Made by a program: the position numbers and the translations under genes. DNA of 9,096 nt from Chloroflexota bacterium (GTDB lineage Bacteria > Chloroflexota > Ktedonobacteria > Ktedonobacterales > Ktedonobacteraceae): contig VBHV01000338.1 of assembly GCA_005881995.1 (NCBI GenBank), forward strand, positions 1-9,096, given 5' to 3'. Positions 1 through 6,309 of this stretch are shown here, in pieces (position 1 is the stretch's first letter; the number at the start of each line of letters is the position of its first letter). The notes below the pieces were generated by a model. That model searched no databases. It was not told the DNA's origin and was given only the letters and a program-made list of their open reading frames with translations.

Positions 1-1002
1 TGCATCTCCTGCGCTCTTTGTAGCATCGATCACCACGAAGTCCGTGGTCATGAGGCCACCTGCTGTATCTTCTTCGTATTCGAGCAATTCCTGCACATCC
101 TCAGACTCTTCTGGATTCATCAAGCGCAGGAGTTGCTGCGCACGTTCCTCCGGCAAGCGAGCGAGTAAGTCGGCGGCTTCGTCGGGTTCCATCTCTTCCA
201 GGATATCGGCGGCGCGTTCCGGGTCAATATTTTCAAGGATATGGCTCTGGCGCTCCGTGTCGATTTCTTCCAGGGTGTCGGCGGCGGTTTCGTCGTCCAG
301 TCCCTCCAGCAGGCGCGCCCCTTGTCCAGGGGTGAGTTGATGCACGATATCAGCGATATCTGCCGGATGCAGCTCGGCTAGCTGACCACTCTGTGGGCGT
401 CCAACGCGCGAGGTTGACGATGTAGAGGCCTGGTTTATCGCGCCCGTGTCGGCGCGAGCCTCTTCCTCAACCGGTTGCGCGCTAATCAGTTCAATATGTT
501 CCCAGGGAATGAGCGTGGTGGAGGCACGCTTGCTCCTCGCGCCGAGTAACCAGGATGGTGCGAGACGGCGCACTAACCCTAGCGTGCTGTTATCAATACC
601 CAAAATACGCCAGTCGTCGCTCAAGCAGACATCGTTCACACGCACGGCCTTTTTATGCTCAACATCGATGACCTGTTTATCAAGCACTTCCTGCGCCAGG
701 CTCACTTCATGCGGTTCGGTTGGTCGCGTTGGAAGTTGATCGACCGGTACGCGCAGACGTAAGATGTTGCCATTCCATTCCACATCCTCTATAGGCACAT
801 ACCACGATTGACCGGCCTGGCCTTCAACTACTAACGTGGGGATGGATGAAGGAGTAGAGAGTGAGGAAATTGCAGGAGTGGATGAGGTAGTGGGCGTGCT
901 AGATCGCGTCCCTACCGGGGTGACGATATCGATGATTTTACCTACTCGCACTCCCTGCGGGTCCTCGACAGGGGTGCCGAGTAGTTGGCTCAGGTACATC
1001 AT
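1..1002 (-). CDS. PRC-barrel / MgtE N-terminal / CBS domain protein (partial, runs off left edge)
   Basis: The open frame gives 334 residues from ATG 1002 and is still open at base 1. Residues 1-95 and about 104-172 look like two PRC-barrel units (start MMYLSQLLGTPVEDPQG; later WRILGIDNSTLGLVRRL). The first is interrupted at about 32-56 by a Ser/Thr/Pro-rich stretch. Residues 205-310 are an acidic helical-repeat MgtE_N domain (LHPADIADIV, ERAADILEEMEPDEAADLL, EERAQQLLRLM). AGGLMTTDFVVIDA at 314-327 is the usual entry into a CBS domain. In MgtE these two domains form the cytosolic Mg2+ sensor that gates the channel. No membrane domain is seen before the edge, so this may be a stand-alone regulatory protein of the PRC-MgtE_N-CBS type, often found near metal transporters, or the front of a transporter. 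The start lies 2 bases after the pyrG stop, with GAGAAG just upstream, which suggests translational coupling. A second ATG follows the first directly. Domain calls are confident; transport function is not shown. Confidence 0.85.
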   Translation of the reverse strand, partial: MMYLSQLLGTPVEDPQGVRVGKIIDIVTPVGTRSSTPTTSSTPAISSLSTPSSIPTLVVEGQAGQSWYVPIEDVEWNGNILRLRVPVDQLPTRPTEPHEVSLAQEVLDKQVIDVEHKKAVRVNDVCLSDDWRILGIDNSTLGLVRRLAPSWLLGARSKRASTTLIPWEHIELISAQPVEEEARADTGAINQASTSSTSRVGRPQSGQLAELHPADIADIVHQLTPGQGARLLEGLDDETAADTLEEIDTERQSHILENIDPERAADILEEMEPDEAADLLARLPEERAQQLLRLMNPEESEDVQELLEYEEDTAGGLMTTDFVVIDATKSAGDA

Positions 1003-1004
1003 TG

Positions 1005-2732
1005 CTACTTCTCGATGCGAGAATCCGGCATATCGGATGTATGGTGCATGGAAGCATGTTCAGCAAGCTCCGCCGAAGCTCCTACTACCTGGCGTTCAAA
1101 TGCCTCGTACGCTGCGCGCTGTTTCTCTTCTTCCCCCTGCAGGCACGCGCCCACAAAATCTCGGAAGAGCGGGTGAGGACGAGTAGGACGGCTCTTAAAC
1201 TCCGGATGGAATTGCGAAGCGACGAACCAGGGATGATGCGCCAGTTCGATGATCTCCACCAGGCTATTATCAGCCGAGCGACCGCTAACCTTCACACCAT
1301 GCGCCTCCATACGTTTACGATATTCGTTGTTGAATTCATAACGATGACGGTGGCGCTCAAACACGATGGCCTCACCGTAGGCTTCATAGGCCCGAGTGCC
1401 AGGGGTCAGGCAACACACCCAGTTCCCCAGACGCATTGTACCACCTTTATCCGCCACTTGCCGCTGGGTAGGCATTAAATCGATGACGGGATAGGGAGTC
1501 TGAGGATCAAATTCGGTGCTATTTGCACCGGTCAATCCCAGCACATTGCGGGCAAACTCGATCACCGCGACCTGCAGGCCCAGACAGAGTCCGAGATAGG
1601 GCGTACCCGTGCGGCGAGCGAAGTTGGCGGCTTTAATCTTGCCCTCAATACCACGATGACCGAAACCACCGGGTACGACAATGCCTGCAACATCCTCCAG
1701 CAATTCCGTATAGCCCTCGCCCATCTTTTCCAGGGCCTCGGAGTTAATCCATTTGATGCGCACATCGACACCATGATGCCAACCGGCATGGCGCAAGCTC
1801 TCCGCCACGGAGAGGTACGCATCATGCAGTTCGACATATTTGCCTATCAGCCCGATAACCAGCTCCGGGCGAGGATGCTTGATCCTGGCAACCAGTTCGC
1901 GCCATTCCTGCATCTGAGGCTCGTGTTTGGGCAAACTGAGTTCCTGCACAAGGTATTCACCCAGACCCGCCTCTTCCAGGATGAGTGGAACCTCATAGAT
2001 CGTTTCGGTAGTGAGCAAGGGAACAACGGCGCGTTCTTCGATATTGCAGAAGAGCGCAATTTTCTCGCGCAAGTCGTCGCTCAAGGGATAGTCAGAACGG
2101 CATAGGATCACATCGGGTTGAATACCGACCCGCAGCAATTCTTTGACGCTGTGCTGGGTTGGCTTGGTTTTCAGTTCTTTGGTTGCCATCAGATAGGGCA
2201 ATAGAGTGACGTGCATATACAGTACATCTCGACGCCCTACATCTTTACGCATCTGGCGAATAGCCTCCAGAAAAGGCTCGCCCTCGATATCGCCGACAGT
2301 GCCGCCTACTTCGACAATCACGACATCCGCGTCGGATTGACGCGCAACGTTATGAATGCGTTCCTTGATCTCATTGGTGATATGGGGGATCACCTGGATG
2401 GTGCCTCCCAGATATTCGCCACGGCGCTCCTTGCCAATAACGGCAGCGTAGACCTGTCCCGTTGTTACATTATTTGCCTGGTATGCTGGCTCGTCGGTAA
2501 AACGCTCGTAGTGACCAAGATCAAGATCGGTTTCCGCTCCATCATCGGTGACAAATACCTCACCATGCTGATAAGGCGACATCGTACCTGGATCAACATT
2601 AATGTAAGGGTCTAACTTCATAAGGGCGACTGAGACTCCGCGATTCTTGAGCAAGCGGCCCAGAGAGGCGACCGTGATACCCTTTCCTACCGAAGATGCC
2701 ACACCACCCGTAACAAAAATGAATTTGGACAT
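1005..2732 (-). CDS. pyrG: CTP synthase (glutamine-hydrolysing)
   Basis: This enzyme converts UTP to CTP using ATP and ammonia from glutamine, the last step of de novo pyrimidine nucleotide synthesis, in the cytosol. The 575-residue product starts [18 protein letters not shown], the family's N-terminal P-loop (residues 1-18). The synthase domain continues to about 270, with [25 protein letters not shown] (split here as 37-49 and 50-61) and [11 protein letters not shown] at 141-151. The class I glutamine amidotransferase domain covers about 290-535: GGFGHRG at 355-361, nucleophile Cys383 in GLCLGLQ, and His509/Glu511 in QFHPEF. All catalytic residues are present. The last 40 residues or so extend past the usual end and are not conserved motifs. 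The start at 2732 is chosen because the family begins there and AGGAGG lies 5 bases upstream; the frame stays open 38 codons further, but only through the repeat unit. It follows the hydrolase gene and is followed 2 bases later by the MgtE_N-type gene. Confidence 0.98.
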   Translation of the reverse strand: MSKFIFVTGGVASSVGKGITVASLGRLLKNRGVSVALMKLDPYINVDPGTMSPYQHGEVFVTDDGAETDLDLGHYERFTDEPAYQANNVTTGQVYAAVIGKERRGEYLGGTIQVIPHITNEIKERIHNVARQSDADVVIVEVGGTVGDIEGEPFLEAIRQMRKDVGRRDVLYMHVTLLPYLMATKELKTKPTQHSVKELLRVGIQPDVILCRSDYPLSDDLREKIALFCNIEERAVVPLLTTETIYEVPLILEEAGLGEYLVQELSLPKHEPQMQEWRELVARIKHPRPELVIGLIGKYVELHDAYLSVAESLRHAGWHHGVDVRIKWINSEALEKMGEGYTELLEDVAGIVVPGGFGHRGIEGKIKAANFARRTGTPYLGLCLGLQVAVIEFARNVLGLTGANSTEFDPQTPYPVIDLMPTQRQVADKGGTMRLGNWVCCLTPGTRAYEAYGEAIVFERHRHRYEFNNEYRKRMEAHGVKVSGRSADNSLVEIIELAHHPWFVASQFHPEFKSRPTRPHPLFRDFVGACLQGEEEKQRAAYEAFERQVVGASAELAEHASMHHTSDMPDSRIEK

Positions 2733-3507
2733 GCTGTCCTCCTGGTCTCTTTTTCCTCTTCTTCCGACTGCCAACGCACTGTGTTCTACACTGCGTGTCA
2801 GGCAGTCGGCAAGGTAGTATTCCTCTTCTTCCGACTGCCAACGCACTGCGTGCTAGCCTGCGGCTTAGGCAGTCGGCAAGGTAGTATGCTGATCGGAAAC
2901 GACACTGCACGTCAGCACTACGTGACAGCGCCTCTGAATTAATCGCCTCGATACCCATCTCACGGCAAAACTTATCCAGTGGATTCGGCGTTTCACCTGA
3001 CGGATAATGCATAGGAATGACGATGCGGGGTTCAACCTGGCTGATAACCTCGGCGGCCTGCGCTGCATTGAGGACATGTTGTCCACTGATAGGAACTAAC
3101 AAAACATCAGCATCGGCAACTTCTTCAAGCTGCTCTTCTTGCAGTGTATGGCCGAGGTCTCCCAGGTGACAGATCACAAGGTCATCCATATGAATGACAT
3201 AAATGGTATTGCGTCCGCGTTCGGCGCCGCGTTTGTTATCATGATAGGAAGCGACGCCTGTTATCAAAACATCACTGATCTCATATTCGCCAGGGCCACG
3301 CACCACACGAGGATTACCACCAACGCCTTCGGCAAAATTGTGTCCAGGATGATTATGGCTGATGGTAACGATGGGGGCATTGACCTTGCCCAGCTTGAGA
3401 GGTTCCCCTTGCGGGTGTCCTAGCTGAGGAGAAAAGGGATCGGCGATCAGGGTAACGTTCTTGCCACGCAGCATAAAGCACGAGTGGCCAAGCCAGGAAA
3501 TTTCCAT
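2599..3507 (-). CDS. MBL-fold metal-dependent hydrolase with an altered C-terminus
   Basis: The product starts [17 protein letters not shown], the usual beginning of the UPF0173/YtkL-like group of metallo-beta-lactamase-fold proteins. Metal-ligand motifs are HNHPGH at 51-56 (Gly where many MBL proteins have Asp), HLGDLGH at 114-120 and PMHY at 165-168; RGPGEYEI at 70-77 is also typical. The substrate is unknown. Family proteins are usually little more than 200 residues long. Here the recognisable part ends near residue 195 and the frame then runs through both repeat units and 134 bases into pyrG in another frame, giving 302 residues. Residues past about 200 are translated repeat and shadow pyrG sequence, so the true 3' end is doubtful. 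A frame change near 2898 would instead end the protein at the TAA at 2865-2867. No strong ribosome binding site is seen before the ATG; the start is chosen by family similarity. It is the first gene after the promoter at 3571-3599. Confidence 0.8.
   Translation of the reverse strand: MEISWLGHSCFMLRGKNVTLIADPFSPQLGHPQGEPLKLGKVNAPIVTISHNHPGHNFAEGVGGNPRVVRGPGEYEISDVLITGVASYHDNKRGAERGRNTIYVIHMDDLVICHLGDLGHTLQEEQLEEVADADVLLVPISGQHVLNAAQAAEVISQVEPRIVIPMHYPSGETPNPLDKFCREMGIEAINSEALSRSADVQCRFRSAYYLADCLSRRLARSALAVGRRGILPCRLPDTQCRTQCVGSRKKRKKRPGGQHVQIHFCYGWCGIFGRKGYHGRLSGPLAQESRSLSRPYEVRPLH
2738..2743 (-). promoter_or_regulatory. Ribosome binding site of pyrG
   Basis: AGGAGG on the minus strand lies 5 bases before the ATG at 2732. 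It decides the pyrG start against the upstream in-frame ATG at 2846, which lies inside the repeat unit. Confidence 0.85.
2753..2819 (-). repeat. 67-bp structured tandem repeat, unit 1 (pyrG-proximal)
   Basis: Unit 1 of two tandem 67-bp units, differing from unit 2 at 7 positions, all in the interior. The arms CCGACTGCC (2764-2772) and GGCAGTCGG (2801-2809) are a perfect 9-bp inverted repeat. Flanking CTT/AAG can add 3 pairs past a bulged G. On the minus strand the interior holds a small hairpin, ACAC-GCA-GTGT (2798 to 2788), plus a second, poorer one. The purine-rich end of the unit runs up to the pyrG ribosome binding site. Its position in an operon suggests a structured RNA spacer or a REP/MITE-like palindromic element. 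I do not recognise a named family. Confidence 0.85.
2820..2886 (-). repeat. 67-bp structured tandem repeat, unit 2 (hydrolase-proximal)
   Basis: Same outer arms as unit 1: CCGACTGCC at 2831-2839 and GGCAGTCGG at 2868-2876, offset by exactly 67 bases. On the minus strand the interior gives two small hairpins with GCA loops: AGCC-GCA-GGCT (2865 to 2855) and GCAC-GCA-GTGC (2853 to 2843). The unit could therefore fold as an outer stem with two inner arms. The hydrolase frame enters through this unit without a stop. Because 67 is not a multiple of 3, the two units are read in different frames. Confidence 0.85.
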
Positions 3508-3536
3508 GTAGTTCTAGATTCGCTTTTCTCAATAAA

Positions 3537-3566
3537 GTCGGGCGGGGACCAACGTCCTCGCCCGAC
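3537..3566 (-). other. Hairpin at the start of the hydrolase-pyrG transcript
   Basis: Arms 3537-3548 and 3555-3566 form a 12-bp stem with one G-T pair around a 6-base loop. Read leftwards it starts GTCGGGCGAGGA and is followed by TTTATT. The predicted transcription start from the promoter at 3571-3599 falls at its right edge, so the mRNA would begin with this stem. It could protect the 5' end or act as a weak early terminator; the short T run makes a strong terminator unlikely. Confidence 0.6.
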
Positions 3567-3570
3567 ACTT

Positions 3571-3599
3571 ATTATACCATAGGGATAGGTGTTCTACAA
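3571..3599 (-). promoter_or_regulatory. Sigma-70-type promoter for the hydrolase-pyrG unit
   Basis: On the minus strand, -35 TTGTAG (3599-3594), a 17-base spacer and a perfect -10 TATAAT (3576-3571) preceded by TGG, an extended -10. The predicted start is near 3564, about 57 bases before the hydrolase ATG. Confidence 0.8.
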
Positions 3600-3623
3600 G
3601 AGGATAGGCAATGATTTTGAGCT

Positions 3624-3650
3624 CCAGGCGCACCTCTCGCGACCGCCTGG
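3624..3650 (-). terminator. Possible weak terminator hairpin after the glycosyltransferase gene
   Basis: CCAGGCG (3624-3630) and CGCCTGG (3644-3650) form a perfect 7-bp stem with a 13-base loop, starting 5 bases after the glycosyltransferase stop codon. No T-tract follows on the minus strand, so a classic intrinsic terminator is doubtful. Confidence 0.4.
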
Positions 3651-3655
3651 ATTAC

Positions 3656-5053
3656 TTACTCCCCAGCATTAGTAACAATTGCCGCCATCACCGCCTCATT
3701 GATATGTGGACCGCTGACTGTCATTTCCCCATTGGAGGCCTGTGAAGCGAAGGTGAGTGAGCTATAAGCCACCGTGACCTTTACCTCGCGACCACGCGAA
3801 CCTACACGCACAGGAGCTGCTTCGACCGCCTTTTTAATACGCTGGGCCAGCAATTCCGCGCCTTGCTGCTCGGCACGAATGACGGCGGTCATGATGCCAG
3901 GGCCATTGATCGAGAGTTTGTCCTCTTTGCGAATTTCGTTGCGCAAGATGGGCAAGAGTTTGCGCGCCGCCTCATTCGCCTCGCGATCCTCGCGTTCCCG
4001 CTGAACATCATTGTGCTTTGCCCCTTCAAGTAACAGGCGGAACACAATGACACTTTGCGCGTTACAGATACGGCGCATTTTAAACTCGCCTTCCTCTAAA
4101 TCTTTGGTAGAAGAGACGGCCTGCCAGATGTGATGTTCGCGTTTGCGCCAATAGTCATAATGGCCCTGAAAGCGCGCATAGCACTCGAGCATCATTGCGA
4201 TCAACGTCCATACTACTTGTTTGGGCGTACTGAGTGCGAAATGCCGGCACGCGATCAATTGACGGAAAATGGGGGTGACCTTCATCGTCGAAGCTTCGTA
4301 ATTCTGCTGCTTCAAGACCTTGAGGTGCCCCGCGTAAATGCGACGGCGCTGCTTGAGAAAATCGCGAACCGTCACGGGGCCTTTGTTATAGACGACGCAT
4401 TCAGGCTTATACATCAATTGGTAGCCAAGCTGCGAGATCAAAGCCTGGATGGAAATTTCATCAACCGCGCTATCGGTAGGAATACCGGAGATGACATTGC
4501 GAAACGCGATCACTTCACCCAGCTTTGGATAAACGCGGGCAACGCGGTCGTGCAAACGCCAGAGCAAATGCACCGCGTGACCCATCATGGTGTCCGGGTC
4601 ATTGATCGGCACCGGACGCCCACCAACCATGCCAATGGAAAGGCCTTTGAACGGCGAACACAGGTGTTCGATTGCAGAGATCTCTGGAATGATATCCGCA
4701 CCGATCAGCACAACCACCGGGCTGATAGCCTGTTTCAGAAAAAGATTAATGGCAGAGGCTTTTCCTTCGCGCTTTTCTTGCACACACAGGTGGATACGAG
4801 GCTCTTGTAAAGCCATCTCGGCGACGATAGGAACTGTGCGATCAGTACAACCACTGGCGACAACGATCACCTCGTCGATATGGATGGACGGGCCAGTCTG
4901 TTCGAGTACCGATTGCAGAGTACGCTCAATATTGGCTTCCTCGTTATATGCCATAATTCCAATACTACACCTGATAACTTCTTCATTTTCCTCTTCCACG
5001 ACAGGGTCATTCACCAATTCCGTATGTGGGTCGCTGATAGTATTCGCCGCCAT
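3656..5053 (-). CDS. Family 2 glycosyltransferase with C-terminal GGDEF-like domain
   Basis: The 465-residue product has a GT-A type family 2 glycosyltransferase domain at about 28-270. Visible motifs are IMAYNEEANIERTL at 33-46 (nucleotide-sugar binding), VVASGCTDRT at 64-73, GKASAINLFL at 97-106, GADIIP at 118-123 in the DxD position, and QRRRIYAGH at 235-243 resembling the Q-x-x-R-W motif of processive enzymes. A moderately hydrophobic stretch at about 277-293 could touch the membrane. Residues about 331-433 resemble a GGDEF domain in outline: strand, long helix ending LRNEIRKEDKLSI, signature turn, helix GAELLAQRIKKAVEAA, strand VKVTVAYSSL. The signature is NGPGI (383-387), and the metal-binding Asp of the first strand is not seen, so cyclase activity is not expected. 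The sugar donor and acceptor are unknown; polysaccharide or glycolipid synthesis is possible. The start at 5053 is preferred over the ATG at 5062, which touches the AAGGAG. Confidence 0.85.
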   Translation of the reverse strand: MAANTISDPHTELVNDPVVEEENEEVIRCSIGIMAYNEEANIERTLQSVLEQTGPSIHIDEVIVVASGCTDRTVPIVAEMALQEPRIHLCVQEKREGKASAINLFLKQAISPVVVLIGADIIPEISAIEHLCSPFKGLSIGMVGGRPVPINDPDTMMGHAVHLLWRLHDRVARVYPKLGEVIAFRNVISGIPTDSAVDEISIQALISQLGYQLMYKPECVVYNKGPVTVRDFLKQRRRIYAGHLKVLKQQNYEASTMKVTPIFRQLIACRHFALSTPKQVVWTLIAMMLECYARFQGHYDYWRKREHHIWQAVSSTKDLEEGEFKMRRICNAQSVIVFRLLLEGAKHNDVQREREDREANEAARKLLPILRNEIRKEDKLSINGPGIMTAVIRAEQQGAELLAQRIKKAVEAAPVRVGSRGREVKVTVAYSSLTFASQASNGEMTVSGPHINEAVMAAIVTNAGE

Positions 5054-5062
5054 GTAGGGCAT

Positions 5063-5068
5063 CTCCTT
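5063..5068 (-). promoter_or_regulatory. Ribosome binding site of the glycosyltransferase
   Basis: AAGGAG on the minus strand lies 9 bases before ATG 5053 and directly touches ATG 5062, so it favours the inner start. The same bases lie in a small inverted repeat (ATCTC 5061-5065, GAGAT 5072-5076), which could partly mask the site in mRNA. Confidence 0.7.
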
Positions 5069-5128
5069 TGTGAGATGTATAGGGATAGATAGAATTGATA
5101 CTTTTGCAGATGCTCAGTATGCGCATCA

Positions 5129-5141
5129 ATCTCATTGAGAT
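5129..5141. promoter_or_regulatory. 13-bp palindrome, possible operator
   Basis: ATCTCATTGAGAT is a perfect palindrome around its central base, about 76 bases upstream of the glycosyltransferase start. The size suits a dimeric repressor, but no regulator is identified and chance is possible. Confidence 0.3.
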
Positions 5142-5177
5142 AGAGATCAGAGTACCATTGAAACAGTATGGCCTGGA

Positions 5178-5206
5178 TAGATATCTGGTTAAGAAATGGT
5201 TGTAAA
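5178..5206 (-). promoter_or_regulatory. Weak candidate promoter for the glycosyltransferase
   Basis: On the minus strand, TTTACA (5206-5201), a 17-base spacer and TATCTA (5183-5178). The -35 matches 5 of 6 consensus bases but the -10 only about half, so this is tentative. Confidence 0.3.
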
Positions 5207-5244
5207 TACAAGAATGCAGTTATGAATTTGTCTAGCCTGGTTTA

Positions 5245-5273
5245 TTGACCATACTCTTGCCACGTTTTATACT
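5245..5273 (+). promoter_or_regulatory. Sigma-70-type promoter for the membrane/HNH-like gene
   Basis: -35 TTGACC (5245-5250), a 17-base spacer and -10 TATACT (5268-5273); each box matches 5 of 6 consensus bases. The predicted start near 5280 gives a leader of about 90 bases. Confidence 0.75.
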
Positions 5274-5369
5274 CTCCTTGCCAGGTACGGGTGGATGCCC
5301 ATGTTTGCATGTACCCCTGATATCTGAAAAGAACGAGAGATGACAACAATTTCCCCGGAAAGGATGTGT

Positions 5370-5912
5370 ATGCGAATACAGGAACATGTGAAATTATCGG
5401 CAATAGGAGCGGCGGCCGCCTGGCCCTGGTTGAAACAAGATGTCTTGATTCCTCTGGTTGCCAGTATTGGGATAGATGTCGATCATTATCTATGGTTCGC
5501 GGTAACACACCGCACACTGAGTTTGCGCGCAGCCATGCGCTATTTTGGACAGGCTGATCCACCACAGAGGCCAGCAGCCAAGTTTCTTCATCATCCTATC
5601 GTGTTGGGAGCGCTGCTCTTCGTAGCCCTGCGTCTCCGCTCGCGGTTACTTCTACTCATCCTGGCGGGCCTGCTCTTTCATGTCAGCCTGGATTTCATCC
5701 ACGTCACACAGATGCGCACTTTGAAGCAGTCGCTAAGTGAACGGGCACAGGGTAAATGTTCCGCTTGTGGGAAAGAGGAGCAGGCATTGCAACTGCATAC
5801 AGTCCGCGTTTCCAGCAACCTGCTTGAACGCTACGCGCCACGCCATTATGTGGTGTTGTGTCCTTCCTGTCACGAACAGGCGCATAGCGCCGCTACCAAA
5901 ACAGCCATATGA
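5370..5912 (+). CDS. Small membrane protein with DxDH motif and C-terminal HNH-like Cys/His module
   Basis: The 180-residue product has two parts. Residues 1-117 are hydrophobic with polar His/Asp motifs: EHVKLSAIGAAAA at 5-17, GIDVDHYLWF at 34-43, FLHHPIVLG at 72-80, and a membrane helix LLLLILAGLLFHVSLDFIH at about 93-111. The pattern resembles YdjM-like membrane-bound metal-dependent hydrolases, with His39, His75, His104, Asp108 and His111 as possible metal ligands. Residues 127-172 carry CSACG (130-134), LQLHTVRV (140-147) and VVLCPSCHEQAH (161-172). This is the Cys pair, central His, CxxCH and final His layout of an HNH treble-clef fold, though only one His stands where active HNH nucleases usually have two. 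The start at 5370 is chosen because GGAAAGG lies 6 bases upstream; in-frame ATGs at 5340 and 5364 have poorer spacing. It has its own promoter. Substrate and role are unknown; the C-terminal module may simply bind zinc or nucleic acid. Confidence 0.75.
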   Translation: MRIQEHVKLSAIGAAAAWPWLKQDVLIPLVASIGIDVDHYLWFAVTHRTLSLRAAMRYFGQADPPQRPAAKFLHHPIVLGALLFVALRLRSRLLLLILAGLLFHVSLDFIHVTQMRTLKQSLSERAQGKCSACGKEEQALQLHTVRVSSNLLERYAPRHYVVLCPSCHEQAHSAATKTAI

Positions 5913-5915
5913 CGA

Positions 5916-5942
5916 ACAGGGCTGGGCTTGTCTCCGCCCTGT
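5916..5942 (+). terminator. Hairpin between the membrane/HNH-like gene and secG
   Basis: ACAGGGC (5916-5922) and GCCCTGT (5936-5942) form a perfect 7-bp stem with a 13-base loop, starting 4 bases after the upstream stop codon. No T-tract follows. It overlaps the -35 box and spacer of the secG promoter, so it may serve as a weak terminator, a protein site or both. Confidence 0.4.
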
Positions 5943-5956
5943 CGGTATGATATAAT
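5928..5956 (+). promoter_or_regulatory. Sigma-70-type promoter for secG and possibly the kinase and lipoprotein
   Basis: -35 TTGTCT (5928-5933), a 17-base spacer and a perfect -10 TATAAT (5951-5956) preceded by TGA, an extended -10. The predicted start near 5963 leaves a leader of about 70 bases before secG. Confidence 0.8.
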
Positions 5957-6031
5957 CCCTGACTGTACAAGGTAGATGTTACTGTATATTCCCTGCATGC
6001 CAGGTGAACAATAGAATCATGGAGGAAGAAT

Positions 6032-6268
6032 TTGGCTTCACAATGGCTTCCAGCAATCCGCATCATTGAAATTATTCTGAGCATAGCTGTTATCTTCTTT
6101 ATCCTTCTCCAGGTGCGTGGAGCAGGCCTGGGGAGCGCCTTCGGCAGCAGCTCTGGTTCAGTGTTCAAGACACGGCGCGGCGTTGAGCGCCTGGTTTTTA
6201 ATATCACCATCGTCTTTGTGATCATTTTTGCAGCAGTTGCTCTGCTCGGCACATTGATTCCTCAATAG
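6032..6268 (+). CDS. secG: Preprotein translocase subunit SecG (TTG start)
   Basis: SecG is the small accessory subunit of the SecYEG channel and helps SecA-driven protein export across the inner membrane. The 78-residue product has the family's size and layout: a first membrane helix at about 9-27 (IRIIEIILSIAVIFFILLQ), then the hallmark cytoplasmic loop VRGAGLGSAFGSSSGSVFKTRRG split over 28-40 and 41-50, and a second helix at about 54-75 ending LLGTLIPQ. The start is TTG 6032, because GGAGG at 6021-6025 lies 6 bases upstream and no ATG fits the frame nearby. An ATG at 6019 is in another frame and stops after 16 codons. The gene has its own promoter. The kinase gene follows after 41 bases with no terminator seen, so read-through is likely. 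Export of the downstream lipoprotein would use this channel, but that is true of any Sec substrate. Confidence 0.95.
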   Translation: MASQWLPAIRIIEIILSIAVIFFILLQVRGAGLGSAFGSSSGSVFKTRRGVERLVFNITIVFVIIFAAVALLGTLIPQ

Positions 6269-6309
6269 AGGTGATTCCATATCAGAAGAGTAGGCGTTGA
6301 GGTGATGTT

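Larger units (their letters stand above)
5054..5369. other. Divergent intergenic region
   Basis: These 316 bases separate the leftward glycosyltransferase from the rightward membrane/HNH-like gene. They hold the promoters and palindrome listed separately. An imperfect hairpin in the rightward leader pairs GGTAC (5284-5288) with GTACC (5311-5315) and ATGC (5295-5298) with GCAT (5307-5310). I find no convincing gene here. Confidence 0.7.

Noticed and set aside
1656..2105. 149-codon plus-strand open frame opposite pyrG
   Set aside because: It lies wholly inside pyrG on the other strand and has no ribosome binding site or family features. It is a shadow.
2753..2886. CRISPR array
   Set aside because: There are only two direct units with no spacer between them; the conserved parts are inverted arms around a changed interior, unlike repeat-spacer alternation.
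2865..3086. 73-codon minus-strand frame inside the hydrolase gene as a separate gene
   Set aside because: It is out of frame with conserved hydrolase sequence. Only its last residues matter, as a possible frame-shifted end of the hydrolase.
3530..3599. CTP-sensing attenuator of the B. subtilis pyrG type
   Set aside because: The predicted transcript start lacks the run of G at the first positions, the stem has no proper T-tract, and pyrG is the second gene, not the first.
4130..4810. 226-codon plus-strand open frame opposite the glycosyltransferase
   Set aside because: The minus-strand frame has clear glycosyltransferase motifs; this one has none and is explained by codon bias.
5011..5211. 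66-codon minus-strand frame in the leader of the glycosyltransferase
   Set aside because: It overlaps the glycosyltransferase start in another frame, has no ribosome binding site and no recognisable features.
6019..6069. 16-codon frame from ATG 6019 overlapping the secG start
   Set aside because: It carries the secG ribosome binding site inside it, has no site of its own and encodes nothing recognisable.
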